Positions 22,216 through 34,628 are shown, counted from the first letter of the stretch. The stretch is 64,000 nt of DNA from Hexactinellida sp. DTS-2022 (GCA_028753945.1 JAPNXP010000009.1:3534001-3598000), one strand, 5' to 3'. Notes: generated by a model not told the origin, from the letters alone. Made by a program: numbers and translations.

Positions 22216-22543
22216 ATGTGATATGTGGATATGTGGAACAATATTTGCAATCAAAGAATAATCATTATCACACTTCTGAAATTATCTGAAGTGATAAATC
22301 CAACAGAGCCTAAAGGAACGAGCACCGGGATGTAAAAGAGATGTTAAACAATATTAGGAAATGCGCCCTCAGTTATGTTGTGCGCCGGTTGTGTGCCCCC
22401 AGTTCAAAAACTCAAGCCAAGCGCCTGGGAGCAAATATTTTAAAATTTAAAGGTGTCCCAAAAAATAGGGAGGATGGAGTTGTAACAGTAAATTTCACAA
22501 GGATATGGCCTGTTTAACTATTCTATGGCTGCTACTAGCCTAC

Positions 22544-23593
22544 TACTGTATTTATCAGTCAATTATCCGATTCAGTCAACCTATAATCCGATTGGGTCAA
22601 CCAATCATCCGATTCAGTCAACCAATCATCCCATAGGGTCAACCAATCATCCGATTGGGTCAACCAATCATCCGATTGGGTCAACTAATTATCCGATTCA
22701 TCCAATGAATATGAATACAGTTGTTTTTCAATTTGGTATACGGTTGGTGTATTTATATAAGCAGGTAAATATAAATATGAGGCACAAACAAATAATTTCC
22801 TTAATAACTTTCAAGATACAAACTTAGATACTTCAAAAATGAACACAACATTGGAACTTGAGAATCTGTTGGAAGTAACAGTGTAGCTCCAAAAGGAGGC
22901 AAGACAATTACAAACGATGTGAGCAGGAGATTAATTGATGCCCACGAAGCAGGCCTGACCTACAAGCAAATGTCCCAACTATTTGGTGTACAAGTAGATA
23001 CTGCATATAGGATTTGTAGTTTGAGAAAGTATCAAGTGAAGAATAGAGGTGGCTCTAGAGGAAAGAAATTAAATGATACACATGTTCATTTTTAATTGAA
23101 AAAGGTTGAATCCCGTCAAGACATCACGCTCAACGAATTGAAAGAACAACTGGATTTAAAAGGAGTACAGGTTTCAGTGAGCATGATAGCCAGTTGTATT
23201 GAAGGGAAATTAATCACAATGAAAAAATTGGAACAAATTCCAATAAATAGAAATTGCGACCAAGTGAAGGCATCAAGAAGGGAACACCCAACATGATTGA
23301 TGTCCCAGCATTAGATGGGTGCTCGATTTTGTTATGTTGATGAGTGCGGGTTTGGACTCTACACATCAAGAACAACATGTAGAGCTGTAAAAGGATTGCC
23401 AGCTAAGAATATAACAGGGAACCAACGCACACCACATATTACGATGCTTTGTGCAGTATCTCCAAACGTGGGACTGATTCATCACACCATCATCGTTAGA
23501 GGAGCTAAACAATCCCACTTCGATCAATTCATTCAAGAATTGTTCGTTTGCGATTTTGGACAAACGTTAGTTGAGCATCAAGCCCTACACTAA
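22544..23593 (+). pseudogene. Tc1/mariner-type transposase relic, element 1
   Basis: Left end TACTGTATTTATCAGTCAAT followed by about six tandem ~21-bp units (CAACCAATCATCCGATTGGG). The transposase (22839-23593) begins with a helix-turn-helix region (RRLIDAHEAGLTYKQMSQLF) and continues, through frame changes, to FCYVDECGFGLYTSRTTCRA, holding the first catalytic Asp, then RTPHITMLCAV. The remaining catalytic region and right TIR are gone; the MITE copy at 23585 starts where it stops. Element 2 at 39394 is a fuller relative. At least three breaks, so inactive. Confidence 0.8.
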
Positions 23594-23981
23594 ATACATG
23601 GAATATTGCAATTTAGATTTCATATTCGTAATCTACGCATTCGAAATATACATTTAAAGAAGCTTTGAACTCTATTACCTACTGATTAGGTTGAAAATTA
23701 TCATCCTATGCCACCATGTACCACTTATTCCCATCTTGTACCATGGAGACAAATGGAAGAAGTGGTACATGGTGGCACCGGATGATAATTTTCAAACTAG
23801 TAAAAATGTAATTGAGTTGAAAGCTTCTACAATGGTCAATTCGGTGGTGTAGAATACGATTCGGAAACCAAAGTGGCGACATCTCATAGAATTTGTATAC
23901 ATTAGCGATAAATATTAGAGTTATATAGTACTATTTCCATAGGAAATTTTTGGGTGTACGAATACTTTTGGTAGGGGAGGG
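23585..23981. mobile_element. mariner-type MITE, truncated second copy
   Basis: Inverse-orientation copy of the MITE at 10847-11326, sharing the central palindrome and the right end ACTTTTGGTAGGGGAGGGTA. About 100 bp including the other TIR is missing at the junction with mariner element 1. Confidence 0.8.
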
Positions 23982-24210
23982 TATATGCATATTTCTCAAT
24001 TTAGAAACAATTGTAACAGTTTCATTGACATATATCGCATGTTTTTGTAAATATTGAATATAATACTTCATCAGATAAACATTTTGAACTTAATGAATAG
24101 GATGATCTTTCTCATACATAATAAATTAAGTATAACTTCTCAATTCAAATATTGTAAAATAGAATAAAAAGTAGTGCTACAGTAAAAGAAGCCATAAATA
24201 ATGAATTCCA

Positions 24211-24353
24211 TTGCCGGCGCCACGTATTATGAGGTGTGGCAGTAATGGGTGTCCACTGTATAGTCTAGTGGGTGTCAGTGTACAAGCACCGCTTCATTTC
24301 CTTGAGGCAGTGGGTGTCCGGACACCCAGGACACCCCCGGAAACGCCGGCACT
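24211..24353. mobile_element. 143-bp hAT-type MITE
   Basis: Ends TTGCCGGCGCC and CGCCGGCACT with GAATTCCA on both sides (24203-24210 and 24354-24361), an exact 8-bp target duplication. Interior has GGGTGTC/GGACACCC repeats. Confidence 0.75.
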
Positions 24354-24364
24354 GAATTCCATAA

Positions 24365-25080
24365 TATTTTATAAGAATTTACATCTCAAGAATAATTATT
24401 CCGGTAAGAGTTATTGACAACCTGATCAGATGCATTTCAGATTTGATAAATGTAAAAACATTCAGGTCAGGGCCCCAGTCCATCACAGTGGAATTTAGGT
24501 GGAAATAGGATAAAATTATCATTCTCTTGAAACTTGAATTCGTGGTTACCACTGAATTCAGAATATCAAATAACGTAATAATGCATAATTTCGTTCTGAT
24601 CTAAGAAATATTTTGGTTGCTATCACAGCGAACCCCAACCTTTTTCAACCGTGGACCCCCTTTAACAAATACCAAACACCTCCCATTGCCCGTAATACAA
24701 ATTTAGAGCTCTTGTCGACCCCCTACTTTCATCCGTTGACTCAATTTCAGAACCGCTACCCTATCAGATGTTTGTTAAGAGAAGAGTTCCTCTGACGAAT
24801 TCTACTGCAAATAAAAGTTTAACTCCTAATCTCATTACTTTATAAGAGAGATTTGTTTAATGTTACACTTAGCTCATTGTGTCTGGTATATTTATTTAAT
24901 GAATTAATTAACTATGTAGTGTTAGTTCAAATCTTGACTAACTACTATTAGGGATTTAATTAATATCAGAAGGGGAACAATTAATAAGAAAAACTTAAGA
25001 AATATGCATCAACAATGTAACCTGACTGTAAACAATGAAATTTTTTATTATACCTAATGTATTAGGTATATTATCGAAAT
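24365..25080. other. no gene; hAT-end fragment
   Basis: 24625-24790 contains ACCCCAACCTTTTTCAACCG, resembling one end of the hAT families at 27861 and 54173. Otherwise AT-rich with nothing supported. Confidence 0.4.
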
Positions 25081-25390
25081 ACTATATACCGTGACCTACG
25101 TTATAATAAGGCCTATTCACTGGACTTTGGATTTGTACCATGGATATTTTCTAGGCCATTGATATTTCAATATAATAAAAAAGTTTATTTGTAATAATGT
25201 CAATATTAATAGAATAGAAGAATCATTGAATAGTTATATCATTAGCAATAAATAAAATACATTTTAATAAGTGAAATTGAATTTGATAAAATAGAGATTA
25301 TGTAATTCTGGAATGTAATCTATGTAGAAAGGTGGATAAAGAAAAGACTTAGTTAGATTTCAATTTCTTTAACTTTCTAGTATGTCTTTC

Positions 25391-28300
25391 TTATCTGCTT
25401 GTAGGGCAATTCAAGTTTTTAACTTTATTAGAAAGGATGCAGTTAGAAGTAGAAGTTAGCAGTTTGGCTAACTTATTCCATCTGAGTATACCACAATCTT
25501 TACATACTCCTCTCCAGAACTCTGCATATTCGTTTTCTATTATGGTAGTTGACAAGCTCACTAATATACTTATTGAAGGTCCAGTCATAAAATTATCCAT
25601 TAAGGTTAGGTTGTTCTCGATAGACGAAATAACTTTCCACACTGTGACAATAGCTTCGATGACTGAGTTGCTAGGCCATTTGAGTAAACCACGATCGATA
25701 ATTTGAATAAGTTTATATTTCGAGTCAGATGGTTCCTCAAATTCCATATCCTTTATTTCTGTGAGGAGGGAGAGACAGGTTGTGCACTTACTAGAATGCT
25801 TGTAATACACGTGTACGGCATACCCTGCTATAAAAGATAATGTCTGAAGAATTGACGGATGTAATCCAATTTCTGAATAATCTTGGATAGTTATCATATA
25901 GCTGTCAAGATTTAAATTAGAAATAGACTCGGTGTAACAAGAGGGTGAACATGTGTATAAAAATTCTATCAACGATGTTTTATCCTTGTCACTTTTTCTT
26001 GAAAATAATTTAAGAATACTCGATAACTTCAATCTACGTTCTGTTTCCAATATCTGACAAAAGCTTACATGGTATTGAGCACCTGACATCATTCTGTAGA
26101 TCCCAAAATGATGTTCAAGCGGGTCGTTTTGCAAAAATGAGGAAAGAACATATAAGAAACCGCAATTTTGGGTAAGATGGTTTACAATCAAAGATAGTGC
26201 AATACAAGAATGGCGCAAACTTGAAAATGTTTGGGAGCTGAGTTTTCCATTTTTTGAAGGAAGAGAATTCCAACATTCAACCCATTTAATAACACGTTCG
26301 AGAAAACAGAATCTAGGATCATTGGAAGATATCGGCTTAGAAAAATCATCCTTTAATAGAATACCTTTTTTGGGAGTATTGATGTTGAAAATTTTCCATA
26401 CTTTACATATAGTAGAGATAAAGTCTGCAGTTTGAGAGTTGGTTGAGATTTGTCGTGATAGATGCACAAGGTTTAAAGCAGCAGCTGTGGAATCATCAAA
26501 TATTCTTAACGCCAAATTAACATTTTGCCGTTCAAAGGTTGAGGGCCAGCAAGATTTAGAAGTCAATTTTGGGGCTAATTTGGCAACTGAGTGTTGGTCG
26601 TCTTTATATAAGAGTCGAACATCTTCAAGGATTGCACTGTTCGTAATAGAAAAGTCCTCAAAGTTAGGATAGATAAATGTTTCATTGTAGTCTAGTCCTT
26701 CTGGTTTAGCCAGTTGTTACGCACAGACTTGATAATATGAACAAAATCAAATAACAAAAACAGAGGTCGGTTGGGATCATTTGGATGGGGAACAATAGGG
26801 TCCAAGGCATGCGTTGGCGAAAATAATTTAAAAATATTTACATTCATTGGATAGCTATCCGTACATAGGACTTGGACGAAAACTCCACATGACTCAAAAT
26901 CTTCAATGACAGATTTAATGGTAGGGAGGAGTTTGGTAGCTGAGGAGTTCGTACAAGGAAGTAAGCGAACAATCGTTGACCATTTTCTAGACAAACTAGA
27001 GACAATGAAAGCGAAAACTGTTTTAGCAGGGTTATTAGGATTCACTGAAGTCCCCAATATTCGACAACCTTTATATGTAAAAGTTGACATAACATGAATT
27101 TCGTCCATTTGAATTATAACATTACGTTCCCAATTATTGAATTATTTAGTAGATTGTTTGAGATAGTGGATAAACTCAATATCCAAACCAAAATTGGAGT
27201 ACAGGCGATTAAATGTGGAATGATGTGGAAGAGAGAGACAGTCCAGGGATTGTAGAAATTTATAACCAATTGGTGATATAAGTTGACATTTAAGGGCAAC
27301 AATAAGAGTTTCAATATCATACTTACGAGTATGTTTGGATATTAATGAATTTTCCAATTGACATAGGATGAATTGAAGATGTAGTAAATATACATGTAGC
27401 TGATCAGTCGAATCGTTATCTGGTGAAGCAGTGAGTAACTCAATAGCGCGCGTCGTATGTGTCTGGTTGCTTCATTAACATGGTGTTGGAACGAAGCGTT
27501 AGCGAGTTCTAGAAATATATCTGGAGACTTGGCGGTGGTAGATGATTGATCAAGTTCTTCCAATAAATATCAATGTGCGGTATGTCGTTGATAGTAGGTA
27601 AGGATAGCAAAAAGCCTTGAGCATCACTACATCCAATAGTGTGTAGTGGATCAGTTATTGTTAACGAACAAGCAATAAAAATACTGTTTTTCATGATACA
27701 GGGCTTGATGAAATGTAGACTTGGAGCATCGGTGGACCAACTAGACCACTGTTTAGGCAAATCGAATGGTTTTCGTCTAGACACCAATTGCAGTGTGGTT
27801 ACTTTATATTGTTCTTCTTCAACCCGAAATTCTCCTAAACTCTGTACAACAGCTATAAAGCAGTGTTCCGCAACCTTTTTCAATCTCGAGGCCAATTTTC
27901 TATAGCCCACAGCTGTGCCGGCCACAAAGAAATTCGAAAAAATTCCCTAGTGTATCACTTATTTTGGTGGTTAGTAGTATACTAGTATACTAAATGTTTT
28001 ATTTTTCAAAAAGGTGGTACATATAATATAATGATAGTTTATTAATTAAATGTCAACGCCCAAATTGGTAGACTAGGCTCTGAATAGTGACGAAATATTT
28101 CATGTAAATTCAAAGGCTTGTCACTGAAATTTTGGTAACCTTGAAAATTGGTCCATCTGAGTAATGTTAATTTAGTTACTCAATAATTAATTATGCTGAA
28201 TCAACTTGATGGAATATAAGATTTGGGAGACTCAAGATCTGATACAAGACGTATACCAGTAGTAAAATGTATGTAACTCGAAAATTGATCCCTCAAAGGT

Positions 28301-28839
28301 TTTCGGTGGAAAAATGGTCCTAGGAACATTTTAATATGCAATATTGCATGGACTTTAAATCCATAAGATATTCTATAAAACAATTATTGTCTGAAATTCT
28401 GCCGGCCGCAAAAAGTTATTTGCCGGCCGCATGCGGCCGGCAAATGAGGGGTTGCGGAACACTGCTATAAAGAATAGCTTATCATCTCGGGCTGAACGGT
28501 CTAATCGCTGTGGTTTAGAATGTGAAGATGAAGAAAAGTAACTGGGACAGTTAGGGAGAACCCTGGGGATTCCGTTTTACGTAATTTGGGAATAGTACGC
28601 TGAATTTATAAAACGGATCCATCCAGTTGAGGTATTGAAAAATTGGTCTCGATGTTTTGCGGAAGAAAATGTTTCGCACATACATAAATGTTCTTCAGAT
28701 CTTCAATACCTTCTCTGGAGAGTGCTCGTAACCACTGATTGACCAAGTCTCGTGGACAAGTCGGAACTTTAAAATCTGGAGTATAAGATTCTCCTGCATA
28801 GTTGCTTCGGCATCCTGGTGCAGAACACTTGTTGGGCAT
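25391..28839 (-). pseudogene. P-element-type transposase (THAP + RNase H-like)
   Basis: DNA cut-and-paste transposase of the P/THAP9 family. It starts at ATG 28839 with a THAP finger (MPNKCSAPGCRSNYAG... with YVCAKHFLP). Next come LPNCPSYF, then after the hAT insertion VVQSLGEFRVEEEQYKVTTL, and a CIMKNSIFIAC block. The catalytic region has MDEIHVMSTFTYKG (first acidic residue) and CTDSYPMNVNIFK, and the C-terminal 391-codon stretch has QNDPLEHHFGIYRMMSG (probable third acidic residue). Breaks: a frame shift and stop near 28590, shifts near 27500, 27370 and 27140, and one near 26690. The last 391 codons are fully open, so inactivation is recent. Sister relic at 2-910. Confidence 0.85.
27861..28464. 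mobile_element. hAT element inserted in the P-like transposase
   Basis: TIRs CAGTGTTCCGCAACC and GGTTGCGGAACACTG; CTATAAAG occurs at 27853-27860 and again at 28465-28472, an exact 8-bp target duplication. Inner sequence has GCCGGCCGCATGCGGCCGGC palindrome near the right end. No transposase frame: non-autonomous, 604 bp. Confidence 0.92.
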
Positions 28840-29387
28840 CACGTTATAAGCCAATAAAAAGTATCAAACAATAATCTAAACTCATAAAATATAAAAAATA
28901 TAATTAATTAAATTAATCAATTGAATGGGGGAGAGAATATATGTTATGAGAATAATAATATTCCCTAGCCACAGCCTATGCCAGCACAAAGGGAACATTT
29001 AACATCACGATTTAACTAATTAGAATATTATATTATATTATATATAGCTATTGTATGATGCTAATTACCATTTAGGCAAATTTTCAAGATTATGGGTGAT
29101 TAATAAAATGGCCTTCGAAAATATCCATGGTACTATTCCAAAGTCCAGTGAATAGGCCTTATTATAACGTAGGTCAAGTATATACTAACTCGTTTAACCA
29201 ATACATGGTCCAAAAAACATGAGTGCCATTGCCTTAGTATTAGAAAGCTACGCCTCATTAAATAGAGCTGATACGTAATGCTTGTATTAAATTACGCTTA
29301 ATATTGATTTAGAAACATTTCTTCTAACTAAATATCCTTCAAATAATAAAAAGTATAGTGAAAGGTATATACGCACGACAGTGTTAC

Positions 29388-29646
29388 CATGGGCGTAAAC
29401 TTCATCAAAATACCCATGGTGCCACGACACTTAGTTTATCTCCTAGTTGTATATTTTTATGGAGAACTATTCATTTTGTGTTTTTGAGGCTTAATTAACA
29501 AATTAATTAGCTCGCCATCTGCTAAATTAAGTTTGTGGGGTTAATTTCGGTTTGAAAATGCCAGGGTGCAAGACACCTTTGGAACCATGGCATCACAGCC
29601 GTCAGGGTGCCAGGCACCCGCCGCACACCCCAAGTTTACGCCCCTG
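29388..29646. mobile_element. 259-bp hAT-type MITE
   Basis: Ends CATGGGCGTAAACTT and AAGTTTACGCCCCTG; flanks AGTGTTAC and ACTGTTAC, an 8-bp duplication with one change. A GGTGCAAGACACC-type foldback lies near the right end. Confidence 0.8.
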
Positions 29647-29659
29647 ACTGTTACACATA

Positions 29660-29999
29660 CAATACACATACATAATATAATTGGGACGAAAACTTATAAT
29701 TACTTGCCAAACGGAATTAGATTCAAAATCTCATTAATCGAAGATTATTTAAGTGCCAAGGTCACATATTGGATTAACCAAATTGCACACATTTTAACGT
29801 CTCAATAATTATGCATGAATCAAAATATCTATTAAACCTATAAATTATTAGGCTCATAAAAATTATTTTTGTGCATGCATATTCATGGAGATAAAATTAG
29901 CTCGGGAGTAAATTTATAGGATTTGTGATAAATTTGCTGTGGCAACACGAAATATGTCTAATAGCTGTCAAGTGTAAATTGAACAAAAATAATCACTAC
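29660..29999. other. probable intron 3' of the RFX exon
   Basis: AT-rich sequence after the donor of the RFX exon (minus strand). No following exon could be identified here. Confidence 0.3.
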
Positions 30000-30305
30000 C
30001 TTAATACCATAATAATGATACTTAGATTGTCCACGGTGTCCTAATCTTCGCGTCCGAATTGTAGGAAACACACTTTTAAGCAACTTTCCATACGAAGCAG
30101 CATTGATCGGTTCAATTCTCTCATGCTGACAATGACGATAATAAAAATAATACATGGTAAATCTGGGAATACTAGAATCCATATTTTCACGCGTTTCAAA
30201 ATTAGTCATCAACCACGAAACTGTCTTCTTATGAATTTTCCAAGAGATTGGTACAGAAACATCGGGAATAATATTCATTGTAATAAAATACGAACTAATT
30301 ACCAT
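30000..30305 (-). CDS. RFX-family DNA-binding domain exon
   Basis: Encodes an RFX winged-helix domain, which binds X-box DNA and regulates, depending on the paralogue, ciliary or other genes. The reading is TVSWLMTNFETRENMDSSIP, then RHCQHERIEPINAASYGKLL, then the signature TRRLGHRGQSKYHYYGIK. All key recognition residues of the family (RTRRLG, G-x-SKYHYYG) are kept. The exon ends with AAG at 30000 followed by donor GTAGTG; its 5' limit is unclear (ATG codons at 30305 and 30278, or an acceptor upstream). No stop or frame break. Which RFX paralogue it is cannot be told from this one exon; the PINAASYGK spelling and GHRGQ loop do not decide it. Other exons were not identified with certainty. 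Probably a working host gene. Confidence 0.88.
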
Positions 30306-30507
30306 AAAGGAATCGTGTAGGAATTGTTAAAAGCCAATAAATACAGTTGTCTAAAGTGTTTGAAATGTTTAATCGGCTATGTCTCGTTAACCCGCTGATA
30401 ACCACTTGTGACCCACATGCCCATATATGGGCATAAAGTGGTTTAGTTCCATTTCCGTGACCCATCGGTGGTAAACGTCGTGTTAAGTCCATGGTGAGAC
30501 CAAGATT

Positions 30508-30632
30508 AAAATCCAAAATTGCAGCCTGTGCCGACGCATGTTCCTTTGGTGGCAATATATTTTGTTGGTTGTTTATTGATAGTGCCTCCAAAGGAACATG
30601 CTGACGGTACAGGCTGCAATTTTGGATTTTTT
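30508..30632. repeat. foldback hairpin
   Basis: CCAAAATTGCAGCCTGTGCC and GCATGTTCCTTTGGTGGC in the left arm are matched by GCCTCCAAAGGAACATGC and ACAGGCTGCAATTTTGG in the right arm, giving ~45-bp arms around a ~30-bp loop. Probably a MITE or structured repeat. Confidence 0.7.
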
Positions 30633-30708
30633 TTAGCCAAGTCATCAACGACCCAAGGTGTCAAAGAGGCGCATGCATTTGTCCGAATTTTGAGGGATAT
30701 TTTGATTG

Positions 30709-31001
30709 ATTTTTGTAAGTTCTGCACATGTCCGAATTAATTTTTGTAAGTTTTGCACATGTCCGAATTGATTTTTGTAAGTTCTGCACATGTCCGAATT
30801 GATTTTTGTAAGTTCTGCACATGTCCGAATTGATTTTTGTAAGTTCTACACATGTCCAAATTGATTTTTGTAAGTTCTGTACATGTCCGAACTGATTTTT
30901 GTAAGTTCTGCACATGTCCGAATTGATTTTTGTAAGTTTTGCACATGTCCGAACTGATTTTTGTAAGTTCTGCACATGTCCGAATTGATTTTTGTAAGTT
31001 A
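30709..31001. repeat. 31-bp minisatellite, about 9 units
   Basis: Tandem units of the form TGATTTTTGTAAGTTCTGCA + CATGTCCGAAT with few substitutions. Its apparent open frames are products of the repeat (31 is not a multiple of 3, so three units give one frame cycle). Confidence 0.92.
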
Positions 31002-31022
31002 AATATCGAATAAACCTTACTA

Positions 31023-32134
31023 CTAGTGGTTCTCAAACTGTGGTACGCGAGCCCCTTCTAGTGGTACGGGGAGGTACCTAATTTGACGTAAATAAATCAA
31101 AATTTTAATATAATACCTTCTCACTGATTAGGACTGTAGGTAACCATGTCGATGTAGGCCAACAAATTTACGTACATCAGTGTATTCAACCTAAATATCG
31201 GTCATACAGTAGAAACCGTTTTTCTAACCAATTATTTTCAGGTAACTATAGTTAGACTAAACCGATAGTTAGCATACCTGCCAACTGTACATTGACTTTA
31301 ACCATTTTGGCTGTTCTGTACAGGCGTCCAGGGATTTTAGTTGGGTCAAAATTACTGATTGTGAGTGTAATAATTAATACATCCAAAATGTCTACACCCT
31401 CAAAGTGTAGCAGTATGTTGTATAAATTAACAGTTCCAATTGAAGCGTACAAGGATTCTCTGTACAATCTATATAATTCAATGTTTTCTCCTTCAGAAAG
31501 TTATTTGAATTATGTCAACAAAAATAATTATAAATTTAAATAACATGATAGTATATCTTGATATGCATTCTGCATTAACCACATGAATGGAATGACTTGG
31601 TTAGTGTAATTTATCCTAGCATAAATGTGCAAAGATTCCCTAGATAAGTGAGCGAGAAAAAATCTGAGGATTTCCAGGGATTTTGGCCAATGTGTAGGGG
31701 AAGATTGGAGGAATATGACTCAAATATGTTGGCAGGTATGAGTTAGAATAGAACGAAGTTAAATAAAACGATATTTAGAAAAAAACAATGGTAATACTAG
31801 TCAAGTTGGAATTATTACACCACAAAGTTATCATCAACGATAAGTTAGAATAACCCGAGTTCGAAAAAAACGATAGTAATTAATTATAATAACGAATTAA
31901 ATAATAAGTTCAGTTAAATTCGTCGGAAAAAAAAGATAGTTTGAATACTGTTAGAAAAATCCCGTTGCAACTGTATTCTATGAATTGGATTATACCTAAA
32001 TACTGGTTATTTACAAGTGTTTTTGATATGGTTATTATTCGGGTGTGTATTTAACTATCGGTTATTATGGTGGTACGCGGAGACCCTAATAATTGCTGAA
32101 GTGGTACGCGCTGTAAAAAGAATGAGAACCACTG
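31023..32134. mobile_element. hAT-type element with exact 8-bp duplication
   Basis: Ends CTAGTGGTTCTCAAACTG and ATGAGAACCACTG, both followed inward by GGTACGCG words; CCTTACTA flanks it at 31015-31022 and 32135-32142. No transposase frame, 1.1 kb. It carries a nested pogo-type element. Confidence 0.9.
31205..31975. mobile_element. pogo-type element nested in the hAT element
   Basis: Left end TACAGTAGAAACCGTTTTTC; right end in reverse complement TACAGTTGCAACGGGATTTT. Internal words ACGATAGTTAG/AAACGATA resemble the copy at 43984. No coding capacity; the short ORFs inside are not supported. Confidence 0.55.
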
Positions 32135-34628
32135 CCTTACTATATCTAATAGCTTTAATAATAGCCTTCATAAATAGAATTTACTCATATTAAATCAATA
32201 TTAACCGAGTGCCGTTACACATTCCTTGAGTCGGGTCAAGACTACGCAATAAAATTATAGAAGCGTAAACCTTAAGGTACAGTCGGTGAGGAGGCAAACC
32301 ATTTGGTGTAATAGAATTTAGGAACTCAGTGGGTACATACCTGCCTGCTCCTCACCTACCGAGTCTGCGCTTAATAACGTGCTCGCTTCCCCAGGTATCA
32401 GGTCCATAACGTATTGATTTATAAACTCAGTGGTATCATTCTTAGGACACATCAAACTACGGCGAGAAATATAATCTGGATTATTATAGTTAACTTTAAT
32501 ATCGCCGTAAGTAGCAGCTACCAAATCAGAAACTGGCTCGCCTGCTATTACGAATCTGTGGGCTACGTGAATCATATGACTCTCATCCTCGGGCTCAGTG
32601 CATTCTCCAATTCTCAAAAGGAATTTGGAGAAGTCACTAACTTGGGATGCATCACCAGAAGATAAATTACGGAGTCGCATGTTTATAGAGAGTTTAATAA
32701 TCTTAACATGACTCCAGAGAGGCGATCTATTCAGACAGGCTGACACAACATCAGCTTCGGTCCCATGTCTGATTACAGGCAGTATTTGACGGAAATCACC
32801 TCCAAACACAATAACTTTGCCACCGAATGGGATATCGCATGAACAGAGATCTCTCAATGTACGGTCGATACACTCTGCAGCATGTCTATGTGTCATAGGA
32901 GCCTCGTCCCAAACAAACAGTTTGGTGCGCTGAATTAACCTAGCTAAGGCGCTCTGTTTGGAAATACTGCAGAAAGAGATTTCATTCAAATGGATAGGGA
33001 CCTTCATCCTAGAGTGAACAGTCCTACCACCCTGTAAGAGCAGAGCTGCTATACCGGATGAAGCCATGGCTAATGCTATATTACCCTGTGAACGGACCGT
33101 GGATAACAGCGTGTTATAAAGGAACTTTTTTCCGGTCCCTCCAGGTCCATCGATAAAGAATGCATTAGAGTACGAATTAGTATCGTTAACAGCTGCAATT
33201 ATAATGTTATAAATACTTAACTGGTCAGCATTAAGTAGAGGCAAGTTTTGACTCACTATATCATTCTGTTCACTAACAATATAATCAAGCTCATCCATAA
33301 TGATACGCGACTCCTCATACGGATTACTCACATTAGTAGGGATCGGCATTCCTGGGTAGTCAGCTAAGGACTTTCCATGTTTCTGCAGTCGGTACTCAAG
33401 ATCAAGCAATACACTATTTAAGATATGCTCGTCGAGTTCCACATTAGGAAATACAGTTCTAGCACGACACAGGAAGTCCTCAGCGAAAGAGGACTTGTAC
33501 TTATTCCAGAGAGCGAGCGGAATAGATGGCTCAACAAACAGGAGAATAGTCACGAATAGCTGACGCAACTGTGCAGGCATAGAACAGGTAGCTGCCTCTG
33601 CCAAACACTGATCAACTTCCTGATCATCCTCCAGCAGACCTCGTCTCAGACATGCCTCCTTATAGGTGTCACAGACGGTGCCATCAGGGAGAGTACGGAC
33701 GTCCTGAAAGCTCGTGCAACCTGTGACATGGTTCAGCAGTATCCTTAGGTAATAACGGGTCCCTCCCCTGGATGAGCTGAGTACATACGGGCTATCACTT
33801 TACCATGCTAACTCTAAGTTTCCATTCACGCTTATTTTTGTCCCACACAAACATGTCAGCGAAATTCGTGTAAGTGAGTTCTAGCCCTTCAGGGAATTTC
33901 TTATTCGCTTCGAACCAAGCAGTTAGTGTGGGATGCTTCTGTCCGCTCAGAACATCTCCAATGTCCGCGTCCGCAGAGAAGACCACATACTGCTCATTCT
34001 CAAGATGGAGAGCTAGCCTGACCACTTTGGGGAATTTACCATGAAGGTCAAAGGCGAATATACGGTAGCAAGCTTCCGTGGCAGAGACGTATCGACCTTC
34101 TACGTGATTAGCGACCTCGTCCTTACGCTTAGGTACGCTAGTATTCGCATTTTCGCCTGAACTGAACTCTACAATGGCTCTATCGTGACCCTTGTACACA
34201 TATTTGAAGAGATACTTAACAGCAGTAACTATGGTACAAAGCTCTAAATTAATGTGCGCATTGTACTTCAACAGCAAATTAGGATTGTGTGCGACTACCC
34301 ACCGATTGTCAAGAAGAGCCTTGCCTACTCGCACACTACGGCCATTATCCCTGCGGCGGTAATTAAGGTACCCATCATTAGCAGTACTGGTCACGCAGAT
34401 CGCTGTAGAGATCACTCCTGATCTGCCTCTGGTTGAACTTTATGTAGTTTAGTCTCTGCTGCTCTATCTTAGCGTACATATCAACCAGGTACTGATGGAA
34501 CAGTCTCCCGAACACGTGCAGATAGATCAGGCTGCTCCGGACCATCAGTCTGTAGGAGTAGTACTCCATCGGAGTGACGCAGCCCTTTCCTCTGCTGTGA
34601 GGGAATTTAAGGCGCCAGCCATCCTCAC

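Larger units (their letters stand above)
25081..29187 (-). mobile_element. P-like DNA transposon, ~4.1 kb
   Basis: Inverted ends of about 80 bp: 25081-25162 and 29105-29187 share GACCTACGTTATAATAAGGC, CTATTCACTGGACTTTGG and ACCATGGATATTTTC. Between them, on the minus strand, lies a nearly full-length P-element/THAP9-type transposase (25391-28839). A hAT element (27861-28464) is inserted in the gene. No target duplication was resolved at the outer ends. Confidence 0.8.

Noticed and set aside
22525-22827. 100-codon plus-strand frame with NHPIGSTNHPIGS
   Set aside because: Translation of the tandem subterminal repeats of mariner element 1.
16986-30305. A single RFX gene comprising the 30, 21.7 and 17 kb exons
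   Set aside because: Same strand only; each of the two downstream candidates ends in its own stop and neither shows an RFX domain. Kept as a possibility, not annotated.
30661-31036. Two long minus-strand open frames rich in NLQKSIRTC/TYKNQFGH
   Set aside because: They are translations of the 31-bp minisatellite; three units restore the frame, so the open frame is automatic.
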